64,000 nucleotides of DNA from Catenibacillus scindens (lineage in GTDB: Bacteria > Bacillota > Clostridia > Lachnospirales > Lachnospiraceae): NCBI RefSeq assembly GCF_014202115.1, contig NZ_JACHFW010000001.1:372001-436000 (forward strand). The letters run 5' to 3'. Position numbers and translations under genes: made by a program. The notes beneath the pieces are model-generated. The model saw only the letters and a program-made list of their open reading frames with translations, was not told the origin of the DNA and made no database searches. This document shows positions 8,191 through 15,241 of the stretch, one piece after another. Position 1 is the first letter of the stretch, and every line of letters begins with the position of its first letter.

Positions 8191-8733
8191 TCAGCCAAAG
8201 TATCTCTTTAACAGGCCTTCAAATGCTCTTCCGTGACGAGCCTCGTCTCTTGCCATCTCATGTACAGTGTCATGGATTGCGTCAAGGTTAGCGGCTTTAG
8301 CGCGTTTTGCAAGATCAGTCTTGCCAGCTGTTGCGCCATTTTCAGCGTCTACACGCATCTCAAGGTTTTTCTTTGTGCTGTCTGTAACAACTTCGCCAAG
8401 TAACTCAGCAAACTTAGCAGCATGTTCTGCTTCTTCCCATGCAGCTTTCTCATAGTAAAGGCCGATCTCCGGATATCCTTCTCTGTGAGCAACTCTTGCC
8501 ATTGCAAGATACATACCAACTTCGGAGCATTCACCTTCAAAGTTTGCTCTTAAATCTGCTAAAATATCTTCGCTGACACCTTTAGCTACGCCAACAACAT
8601 GCTCAGCAGCCCATTCTCTCTCGCCTGTCTGCTCTTTGAACTTTTCAGCCGGTGCATGGCAGATTGGACATTCTGCTGGTGCGCTTTCGCCTTCGTAAAC
8701 ATAACCACATACTGTACATACAAACTTTTTCAT
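8191..8733 (-). CDS. Reverse rubrerythrin (rubredoxin domain first), NADH-dependent peroxidase type
   Basis: 180 residues. The rubredoxin-like iron site comes first (C6-x2-C9 and C22-x2-C25), then the four-helix ferritin-like diiron domain with EAEH and DEARH motifs. This order is opposite to classical rubrerythrin and matches the clostridial reverse rubrerythrins that detoxify H2O2 and O2 in obligate anaerobes. Strong own promoter and a palindromic operator upstream. Ribosome site AAAGGAGAG precedes the ATG. Expected to be derepressed by peroxide through the neighbouring PerR. Confidence 0.95.
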   Translation of the reverse strand: MKKFVCTVCGYVYEGESAPAECPICHAPAEKFKEQTGEREWAAEHVVGVAKGVSEDILADLRANFEGECSEVGMYLAMARVAHREGYPEIGLYYEKAAWEEAEHAAKFAELLGEVVTDSTKKNLEMRVDAENGATAGKTDLAKRAKAANLDAIHDTVHEMARDEARHGRAFEGLLKRYFG

Positions 8734-8800
8734 ACGCTTTACTCTCCTTTTGATGGTCCTGAATAAAATTCATCCAGGTGAATATTGTTTCTTATCTCAA

Positions 8801-8821
8801 TATCAGTAATCATTACTGATA
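8801..8821. promoter_or_regulatory. Palindromic PerR/Fur-type operator of the rubrerythrin promoter
   Basis: TATCAGTAAT-C-ATTACTGATA, a perfect 10-1-10 dyad placed just downstream of the -10 box. Size, AT richness and position fit a Fur-family box; its assignment to PerR is by neighbourhood. Confidence 0.75.
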
Positions 8822-8826
8822 TCATT

Positions 8827-8855
8827 ATAATACACCTTAACCTACTAATTGTCAA
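8827..8855 (-). promoter_or_regulatory. Rubrerythrin promoter
   Basis: Minus strand TTGACA (8850-8855), 17-base spacer, TATTAT (8827-8832): a near-consensus sigma-A promoter immediately upstream of the operator. Confidence 0.85.
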
Positions 8856-8895
8856 TAGTTTTTTCAAAAATAATAATTATTATTATTTTTATTTT

Positions 8896-9070
8896 GTAAC
8901 TATTCAGCCATGCGGCTGGTTTAATAAAAATACGGCGCAAATTTGTTTGCAGAGGATTTTTTATTAAACCAGATATATGGCGCCAGACCATAATCGAGGA
9001 TTCAGCCGCGCAAGCGGCGGTAAAGCAGCGGTAGCTGCGGGAATCTTAAGATGCATGGCTGAATAGTTAC
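8896..9070. repeat. 175-bp element with 18-bp perfect terminal inverted repeats
   Basis: GTAACTATTCAGCCATGC at 8896-8913 and its exact complement at 9053-9070. An inner inverted repeat (CTGGTTTAATAAAAA, 8916-8930, with TTTTTATTAAACCAG, 8958-8972) and smaller GC hairpins lie inside. No ORF. It looks like a miniature inverted-repeat element between nrdG and the rubrerythrin gene; no clear target-site duplication was identified. Confidence 0.75.
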
Positions 9071-9104
9071 TTTATTTTTAAACAGCACTCCAAGCAGACA
9101 GCTT

Positions 9105-9611
9105 TTACAGCTCATTACTGACATCCCGGACATTGGGATAATTGGAAATATCTAAAATGCGTTGATTGGAACTTCCCCTAAACAAAAGATCCAGATCCCG
9201 CAGCCCTTCCACATAAGGGCCGTCCACAAGGAGATCGCACATTCTTAAAAGCTTCTCCACCCACTCATCCTTAACCGCCATCTCTTTAAGCTGATCAAAG
9301 GTATAACCGGAATAAATGACAATGTTTTTGCCCCGCGCTTTCACCTGCCGCGCCAGTTCCCACAGGGGTTCCGGCTGGCAGAAAGGTTCCCCGCCGGAAA
9401 AAGTCATGCCGGCCAGCAGCGGGTCCTCGTCAAATCTGGCCATAATCTCATCGGTATCCATCCATGATCCCCCGTCAAAGTCGTGGGTCTGCGGGTTATG
9501 ACAGCCCTGGCACCTGTGGGGACACCCCTGGGTAAAAACGGTAAACCTAAGCCCCGGTCCGTCCACAATGGACTCATCAATAATACCGCTGATCTTGAGC
9601 TTAAATCCCAT
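9105..9611 (-). CDS. nrdG: Anaerobic RNR activating enzyme, radical SAM NrdG
   Basis: 168 residues. Uses a [4Fe-4S] cluster and S-adenosylmethionine to install the glycyl radical of class III ribonucleotide reductase. CxxxCxxC cluster motif at Cys30, Cys34, Cys37, and SAM-binding SGGEP near residue 70. The start at 9611 is preferred because the family begins here (LKISGIIDESIVDGPG). The region in front belongs to the small glycyl-radical gene in another frame, whose last codons overlap the nrdG start by 11 bases. Third gene of the nrdD / radical tail / nrdG set. Confidence 0.95.
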   Translation of the reverse strand: MGFKLKISGIIDESIVDGPGLRFTVFTQGCPHRCQGCHNPQTHDFDGGSWMDTDEIMARFDEDPLLAGMTFSGGEPFCQPEPLWELARQVKARGKNIVIYSGYTFDQLKEMAVKDEWVEKLLRMCDLLVDGPYVEGLRDLDLLFRGSSNQRILDISNYPNVRDVSNEL

Positions 9612-9756
9612 GTTTAACCCGATCCTTTTCCTCAGCTCTCTTAGCATTGTTAAAGCGCTCTGTTGTGCCGACCAAATACCCGGTGATCCTGCGGATACGG
9701 TCAAATCCCACGTTTTCTCCAACCATTTCATCTTTAATGACAACTTTCTGACTCAT
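9601..9756 (-). CDS. Stand-alone glycyl-radical C-terminal peptide of class III RNR
   Basis: 51 residues with a canonical AGGAGG site 8 bases before its ATG. The sequence FDRIRRITGYLVG followed by RFNNAKRAEEKDRVKH corresponds to the extreme C-terminus of ordinary NrdD proteins, where the RxxGYL glycine carries the radical; here that is Gly26. The neighbouring 751-residue NrdD stops right after its zinc motif and lacks this segment. So the radical-bearing tail is encoded separately, overlapping the nrdG start. Nothing suggests a frameshift: a 73-base gap, a stop codon and a new ribosome site separate it from nrdD. Function as the radical subunit is inferred from motif and position. Confidence 0.85.
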   Translation of the reverse strand: MSQKVVIKDEMVGENVGFDRIRRITGYLVGTTERFNNAKRAEEKDRVKHGI

Positions 9757-9829
9757 AATTTTTTCCTCCTGTTTTTTTCTTAATAATTGTAGCTGTTCAC
9801 CCTGCCCATCCCTGATAGCTGAACTGTTA

Positions 9830-12085
9830 TTAATAATTCGGTACGTTGGGGAACTTTTTTCTCAGCAGGCGCAGCTTCTCAACGCTGACGGTCTCGCCTT
9901 CCCGCCGGCCGCACCGCGGGCATACATCTCCGATGACGCCGGTATATCCGCACACCGGGTCCCGGTCCACCGGATGATTAATGGAACCATAGCCGATCCC
10001 CTGCTCCTTCATATAGCGGATAATCGTCTCAAAGGCTTCAAGATTTTTACATGTATCCCCGTCCAGTTCCACATAACTGATATGCCCGGCGTTGGTCAGG
10101 GCGTGATAGGGCGCCTCCAGGGAGATCTTTTTAAAAGCCTTGATGGGATAGTAAACGGGAATATGGAAAGAGTTTGTATAGTATTCCCGGTCAGTAACCC
10201 CTGGAATTTCCCCGTAAATCTTTTTATCAATAGCCACAAAGCGTCCGCTCAGCCCTTCCGCCGGCGTGGCCAGAAGGGTAAAGTTCAGGCCCGTCTTCTG
10301 AGATTCTTCATCCATACGCTGACGCATGTGGCCGATAATTTTAAGTCCGAGATTCTGGGCCTCCCGGCTTTCCCCGTGATGGCAGCCAATGAGAGCTTTC
10401 AGCGTCTCTGCCAGTCCAATAAATCCAACGCTCAATGTGCCGTGTTTAAGAACTTCAGCCACACTGTCGTCAATATCCAGATCCTCAGAATCAATCCAAA
10501 TCCCCTGACCCATAAGAAATGGATAGTTGCGTACCCGCTTTGTACACTGGATCTTAAACCGGTGAAGAAGCTGACGGATCACCAGGTCGATCCTCTCGTC
10601 CAGCAGATGGAAGAACCGATCCACATCCCCCTTGGCTTCAATCCCCAGACGGGGCAGGTTAATGGATGTAAAACTTAAATTTCCCCGGCCGCAGGTTACC
10701 GCCTTGGACGGGTCATGGACATTGCCCAGGACCCGTGTACGGCAGCCCATATAAGCCACTTCTGTATTATAATCTCCGGGCTTGTAATATTCAATATTAA
10801 ACGGCGCGTCAATAAAACTGAAATTGGGGAACAGACGTTGGGCACTTGTCTTAATAGCCAGTTTAAAAAGATCATAGTTTGGATCTTCTTTGTTGAAATT
10901 AACCCCTTCCTTGACTTTAAAGATCTGTACCGGAAAGATCGGCGTCTCCCCGGCTCCGAGGCCGGCCTCTGTAGCCAGGAGAAGGTTCCTGATGGCCATA
11001 TGTCCCTCCGGTGAAATGTCCGTGCCGTAGTTAATGGAACTGAAAGGTACCTGGGCACCGGCTCTGGAGTTCATTGTATTCAGGTTGTGGATCAGAGCTT
11101 CCATGGCCTGGTAAGTCTGCCGATCTGTACTCTTATAGGCAGCGTCTGAGGCATAACTGTGAGCTTTCTGGAGATCCTCGCCCCACACCTTACCTGCGCC
11201 GTAGCCTCTAAGTTCCCTGGCCATAATCTCCTTGTTTCCCATAGCCACAGGGGTGGAGAGATTGCATTTCAGGTCATTGATAACCTCAATGGCTTCTTCC
11301 TCTTCCATGTCCAGCTTTAACTGGAGATAGGTTTTTAAATACTTATAATATTCTTTGCGATAGGTCTTTGCCACGCCCATAGCCATAGCATAGTCGAAAT
11401 TTGGAATGCTCTGTCCGCCATGCATTTCATTCTGATTGGCCTGAATGGCAATACAGGCCAGGGCAGCGTAGGAGCGTATGGAATTAGGCTCCCTCAAATA
11501 ACCATGTCCAGTGGAAAAACCGTCTTTAAAAAGCCTGATCAGATCAATCTGGCAGCAGGTCTCTGTCAGCATGTAAAAGTCCATATCATGGATGTGAATA
11601 TCCCCGTTCATGTGGGCTGCGGCGATATCTTTGGGAAGGACATAATTATCAATAAAATACTTAGAGCCTTCGGAGCCATATTTAAGCATGGTTCCCATGG
11701 CTGTGTCCGCGTCAATATTGGCGTTTTCACGCTTGATGTCCTCGTCCTTGGCATCGGAATAAGTGAGTTTTTTATAGATCTCCATAAGATCAAATTCTGA
11801 CTTACGGATCTTTGTATGATCGGCCCGGTACAGAATATATGCCTTGGCAGTGCGGGCATAGCCAAAACGAATAAGGATCTCCTCCACAAGATCCTGGATA
11901 TGTTCCACGCTGTTAAGCTCCTTCTCATCCAGGCGCTCCGTCACTTTTTCTGTCAGAAATAAAAGATCCGTGGGTGACATTTTTTCCCCCTCCACCGCCT
12001 TGTTGGCCCGGCTGATGGCGTTCATGATCTTCATAGAATCAAAGGGAACAATATCCCCGTTTCTTTTTTGTATTTTTTCTATCAT
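9830..12085 (-). CDS. nrdD: Anaerobic ribonucleoside-triphosphate reductase, large subunit lacking the glycyl-radical tail
   Basis: 751 residues. Makes dNTPs without oxygen. N-terminal ATP-cone (1-90, RNGDIVPFDSMKI) for allosteric control, then the NrdD ten-stranded barrel, including the YMGCRTRV and CGRGNLSFTSINLPR blocks that hold candidate active-site cysteines. The C-terminal metal-binding region keeps CGYTG at 712 and CPRC at 722-725. It then ends in KKFPNVPNY instead of the expected RxxGYL glycyl-radical segment, which is found on the separate gene at 9601-9756. AGGAGG lies 11 bases before the ATG. The roughly 490-base upstream region is full of repeats. Confidence 0.95.
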   Translation of the reverse strand: MIEKIQKRNGDIVPFDSMKIMNAISRANKAVEGEKMSPTDLLFLTEKVTERLDEKELNSVEHIQDLVEEILIRFGYARTAKAYILYRADHTKIRKSEFDLMEIYKKLTYSDAKDEDIKRENANIDADTAMGTMLKYGSEGSKYFIDNYVLPKDIAAAHMNGDIHIHDMDFYMLTETCCQIDLIRLFKDGFSTGHGYLREPNSIRSYAALACIAIQANQNEMHGGQSIPNFDYAMAMGVAKTYRKEYYKYLKTYLQLKLDMEEEEAIEVINDLKCNLSTPVAMGNKEIMARELRGYGAGKVWGEDLQKAHSYASDAAYKSTDRQTYQAMEALIHNLNTMNSRAGAQVPFSSINYGTDISPEGHMAIRNLLLATEAGLGAGETPIFPVQIFKVKEGVNFNKEDPNYDLFKLAIKTSAQRLFPNFSFIDAPFNIEYYKPGDYNTEVAYMGCRTRVLGNVHDPSKAVTCGRGNLSFTSINLPRLGIEAKGDVDRFFHLLDERIDLVIRQLLHRFKIQCTKRVRNYPFLMGQGIWIDSEDLDIDDSVAEVLKHGTLSVGFIGLAETLKALIGCHHGESREAQNLGLKIIGHMRQRMDEESQKTGLNFTLLATPAEGLSGRFVAIDKKIYGEIPGVTDREYYTNSFHIPVYYPIKAFKKISLEAPYHALTNAGHISYVELDGDTCKNLEAFETIIRYMKEQGIGYGSINHPVDRDPVCGYTGVIGDVCPRCGRREGETVSVEKLRLLRKKFPNVPNY

Positions 12086-12148
12086 TGCTCCAAAGACCTC
12101 CTAAAGACTTATGTCATGCCTGTGTTCTGTCCGGATCATCTCCCCCTC

Positions 12149-12200
12149 CGGAGCAATCCGTGGTATCATGAGGTCAAATTTTAATTTGACCTCAACATCA
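12149..12200. repeat. 52-bp leader repeat, copy 1 (before nrdD)
   Basis: Begins CGGAGC, runs through GTGGTATCATGAGGTC and ends CTCAACATCA; 47 of 52 bases match 47881-47932 before the HPr gene. It contains the dyad TGAGGTCAAAT-TTTA-ATTTGACCTCA, perfect in this copy only. Both copies sit 40-65 bases upstream of a minus-strand start codon. Confidence 0.8.
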
Positions 12201-12290
12201 TTATGATATTAAGGCCAAAGTCAAAGACCCCGCAGCAAGCTACGGGGCATCAAACTTGCAGCGCAGCAGAGCTGCGGGGTATTTGACCCT

Positions 12291-12352
12291 CGCGGCAGTC
12301 GCCAAATGGACATGCAAGCATGTCCGCTTGGCTCGTTGCCCGCGGGAATAAA
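12291..12352. repeat. Long-stem hairpin repeat, copy 1
   Basis: Imperfect palindrome of about 60 bases: CGCGGCA..CGCCAAATGGACATGC pairs with GCATGTCCGCTTGGC..TGCCCGCGG. Related copies are at 38185-38246, 44300-44361 and 51807-51863. The preceding GGGTATTTGACCCT block is shared with the 44300 copy. Confidence 0.8.
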
Positions 12353-12510
12353 GCTTGGCCCTGATGTCATCATTATATTGTATAAAACGCAAGAAAGGAA
12401 CACTATATCTTGTGTTCCTTTCCTATTATAGTCACTTTCTATGAAAAAATCAATACCTTTATGCTATAAATATTTAGCCTCAAATAACAGTCCGCTACTA
12501 TTCACAGTTA

Positions 12511-12535
12511 GCCGGAAACACTTGCTGTTTTCGGC
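12511..12535. repeat. Hairpin downstream of the hydrogenase gene
   Basis: GCCGGAAACA-CTTGC-TGTTTTCGGC, one mismatch in ten pairs. The left flank plus arm (12493-12520) matches 30478-30505 in 23 of 28 bases, so it is part of a dispersed family. No T-run follows, so it is not a classical terminator. Confidence 0.6.
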
Positions 12536-12576
12536 ATAAGAACGTCATTGTGGGGTTCGCTTATGTGGGGCTGCCA

Positions 12577-14034
12577 TCATTTTCTTACCATGCTAAACTC
12601 CAGATTATCGTATTTGGAACAGTTTTCCAGGACGCCTCTGTCATCTGCCTGTTTGATCTGGGCATTACGGTCCTTCATAAATGTCCGGCTCTTATTAATC
12701 ATGGCCGGACCGTTGACACAGCCGCCTACACAGGCCATACCTTCAATAAAATCTTCCGGAAGTTTTCCTGCTTTAAGCATCATCAGAGCCTTCTTGCATT
12801 CCAGGGCGCCGTTGGCGCGGCAGACTTTCACGTCAATGTCTTCATTGCGCTCCTTAAATGTGGACAGCACCGCGTTGGTCACACCGCCGGACACTGAAAA
12901 TTCCATGCCGTAAACGCTTCCCTGCTGCATCTGTCCCTGGAAATCCGCCGGGTCAATATCTTTGGCCTCAAACATGCTGGCCAGCTCCTCGTAGGTCATA
13001 GCATAGTCCGCGCCGCCCAAAGTGATGGAGTCGATGACCTCCCCTTTCTTGGCAATACATGGTCCGATAAACACGCAGACCGCGTCCGGATCCATGGCCT
13101 TAATGAGACGGCCGGTGGCTGTCATTGGGGACACTGTGGTAGACATGGCGTCTAATACCTGTGGAAAATGCTTCTTGATCATATTCACAAAAGCGGGACA
13201 GCAGGATGTGGTCATCTTTTTGCCTTCCTTCACATGTTCTTCCAGCTCCAGGGCCTCATTTTTAGATACAAAATCCGCCCCTAAAGATACCTCAAACATA
13301 TCTGTAAAGCCCAGGGCCTTGACAGCCTCACGGATCATACCGTTGGTCACGTCAGCGCCAAACTGTCCGGAAATCGCCGGGGCCACCATAGCGTAGACTT
13401 TTGCGCCGCTGTTGATGAGATTGATCACGTCCACCATAAAGGATTTGTCCGTAATGGCGCCGAAAGGACAACTGATGACACACTGGCCGCAGTTGATGCA
13501 CTTTTCTTCATCAATAGCCACAATATCATCCTCGTCCATAGTAATGGCGTCCACAGGGCAACTACGCTTACATGGACGCATTAAATCCGCAATAGCGTTG
13601 TAAGGACAAGCCTCGGCGCAGCGCCCGCACTCTTTACATTTTTTCGGGTCAATATGGGCCCGGCCCCGCTCAAAGGAGATAGCGCCGAAATTACATGCGC
13701 CCATACATTTTTTTGCCATACACATCTGGCAGCTATCTGTCACGCTAAACCGGTTAATAGGGCAACCCTCACAGGCCGCGGGGAGTACCTGGACAATATT
13801 TTTATTGGACTTTGTCCCTACAGCCGGGCGTCCCTCCGCCAGATTAACCCGCTGGCGCACGATCTCCCGCTCCCGGTAAACGCAGCACCGCCATCTGGGA
13901 TTATTTCCGGGGATGATCGTATAGGGGATCTCATCCCGGCGGGTCTCCAGTTCACCCGCGAAAGCCTGTTTGGCAACTTCCACACAGACCTCATATTTGA
14001 TCATATTAATATCTGTTACAAATTGTCTTTTCAT
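12577..14034 (-). CDS. Monomeric [FeFe] hydrogenase, group B-like
   Basis: 485 residues. An N-terminal region with its own cysteine set (Cys50-51, 88, 91, 102, 105, 110, 114) is followed by two ferredoxin-type [4Fe-4S] motifs (133-143 with partner cysteines, and 179-189), then the H-cluster domain. All three H-cluster signatures are intact: TSCCP (Cys278 proton-relay, Cys279 ligand), PCIAKK (Cys326, Lys329) and MACVGGC (Cys435, Cys439). It should therefore be catalytically competent, unlike its paralogue at 15238-16965. The TSCCPAF form and the extra N-terminal cysteines point to the poorly studied group B clostridial enzymes. It is the last gene of a four-gene operon, 31 bases after the phosphatase. 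Confidence 0.9.
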   Translation of the reverse strand: MKRQFVTDINMIKYEVCVEVAKQAFAGELETRRDEIPYTIIPGNNPRWRCCVYREREIVRQRVNLAEGRPAVGTKSNKNIVQVLPAACEGCPINRFSVTDSCQMCMAKKCMGACNFGAISFERGRAHIDPKKCKECGRCAEACPYNAIADLMRPCKRSCPVDAITMDEDDIVAIDEEKCINCGQCVISCPFGAITDKSFMVDVINLINSGAKVYAMVAPAISGQFGADVTNGMIREAVKALGFTDMFEVSLGADFVSKNEALELEEHVKEGKKMTTSCCPAFVNMIKKHFPQVLDAMSTTVSPMTATGRLIKAMDPDAVCVFIGPCIAKKGEVIDSITLGGADYAMTYEELASMFEAKDIDPADFQGQMQQGSVYGMEFSVSGGVTNAVLSTFKERNEDIDVKVCRANGALECKKALMMLKAGKLPEDFIEGMACVGGCVNGPAMINKSRTFMKDRNAQIKQADDRGVLENCSKYDNLEFSMVRK

Positions 14035-14065
14035 AGTCTATCCTTTCTTTATCCACCGGATGATG

Positions 14066-15241
14066 TCAATAGTACCTGACAGTAACGGTCTTTCCCATCT
14101 TCTCGCATTCCTGGCGGATCTTGTCCACCAGGCGCATGCGGATACTCAGATCAAAGGGAAGCCCCACATTCTGGTGAGCCGCGTTCATTGCCTGACCGAC
14201 AAACATGTGCAGATCCGTACACTCTTCCACCAGTATCTTGGCAATCATAGCCGCGCCGTTATCCGCGTCCAGGCTGTCAAAAAAGCGGTCCGACAGATCG
14301 CCCTTATTATACTGTTCCAGCATATTAGCGCAGCGGTTTAAAGTAAGAACCCCCTCTGTCACCAGATCAACACCTTCCAGGGTGGCAATGGGCGGGATCT
14401 CAGGATCATTATATTTAATGGAGGCCACAATTTTCTTTTTTAATATCCGGGCCGCGATATTTGCACTTGTTCCACCGCTGACAATCTTCTTTCCCGGTGA
14501 CGTCATAAAATCTCTCATTAACACCGCGTCGTCATCGTAGGACTGGGGCGGTCCGGTAAAGATGTTCACATGCTTTGCCTTTACTGCATGGATCACCGCC
14601 ACCGTTGTGTCATCCCCCGGACTGTCCAGGTAGAGATCACTGCACGCCTTGCAGATCATAGACGTCAATCGTGGCGCTGACAGATTGTTCATGGAACATG
14701 CCTTTCGTATATACTCGCTGGCTCTTGCCTGTCCCCAGCCAAAACTCATCATATTTCCCACACCGGCGTGGGTAACGCCATCGCTCATCAATACAAAATA
14801 ATCTCCCAGGGCTACATTCAGGCTGCAGTCCCGGATTTTCTTTCCTTCGATCTCATGAACCTCATAGGGGATCTGTTCAAGCTTTCCGCTGCGGACAAGG
14901 ACGCAGCCGGGATTGTCATACTCCACAAGGTAGGCGCGGCCGTCTTTAAAAATCTGAAGAATCGTAAATGTAGAATATGCCACATGACGCACACTACACA
15001 CTGGCAGTGTCTTGGCGATAGTCTCCACGCAGTCGCTGATATTGGCTCCGTCCCGGAGCATGGTACCGACGATCTTTGTGGTCAGTGTGGACAGAATGTT
15101 AGCTTTGACACCGCTTCCCATACCGTCGGATAAAACGAAAATATCGGAAACATCGTTTTTGAGTATCCCCACAGTATCGCCGCACAGTTCCTCGCCATGC
15201 TTATTGAGACTTTTCCAGGATACATCAAGGCTTATATTCAT
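14066..15241 (-). CDS. SpoIIE-family serine phosphatase with extra C-terminal domain
   Basis: 391 residues. The N-terminal half is a PP2C/SpoIIE phosphatase: SDGMGSG (metal Asp39), SDGVTHAG (Asp154) and GDDTTV (Asp210-211) supply the metal-binding acids. Residues from about 230 to 391 form a second domain that I do not recognise, beginning IVSGGTSANIAARIL. No membrane segments, so it is cytoplasmic, unlike sporulation SpoIIE. Its ATG overlaps the stop of the upstream hydrogenase-like sensor by 4 bases (ATGA), indicating coupled translation. Likely an output partner that dephosphorylates an anti-sigma antagonist or other phosphoserine protein; no such target is encoded here. Confidence 0.9.
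   Translation of the reverse strand: MNISLDVSWKSLNKHGEELCGDTVGILKNDVSDIFVLSDGMGSGVKANILSTLTTKIVGTMLRDGANISDCVETIAKTLPVCSVRHVAYSTFTILQIFKDGRAYLVEYDNPGCVLVRSGKLEQIPYEVHEIEGKKIRDCSLNVALGDYFVLMSDGVTHAGVGNMMSFGWGQARASEYIRKACSMNNLSAPRLTSMICKACSDLYLDSPGDDTTVAVIHAVKAKHVNIFTGPPQSYDDDAVLMRDFMTSPGKKIVSGGTSANIAARILKKKIVASIKYNDPEIPPIATLEGVDLVTEGVLTLNRCANMLEQYNKGDLSDRFFDSLDADNGAAMIAKILVEECTDLHMFVGQAMNAAHQNVGLPFDLSIRMRLVDKIRQECEKMGKTVTVRYY

Larger units (their letters stand above)
12086..12576. other. Repeat-rich gap between the hydrogenase operon and nrdD
   Basis: No ORF of credible size. From right to left: a hairpin after the hydrogenase gene (12511-12535); a likely -10 TATAAT near 12374-12380 on the minus strand; a CCCCGC..GCGGGG-type stem (12225-12245); a long hairpin (12291-12352); and a 52-bp repeat (12149-12200). 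If the TATAAT is real, nrdD has a leader of nearly 300 nt holding all of these. No known riboswitch was recognised. Confidence 0.6.

Noticed and set aside
9757-9829. Possibility that nrdD is frameshifted and the small radical ORF is its broken end
   Set aside because: nrdD ends in a normal stop, a 73-base gap with a repeat follows, and the small ORF has its own AGGAGG and ATG; joining the frames would need more than one indel.
12086-12400. Riboswitch in the nrdD leader
   Set aside because: The structure is accounted for by dispersed repeats also found elsewhere; no cobalamin or other known riboswitch core was recognised.
12221-12403. Small ORF in the nrdD leader
   Set aside because: Its reading frame follows the palindromic repeats; no ribosome site and no similarity to a protein.
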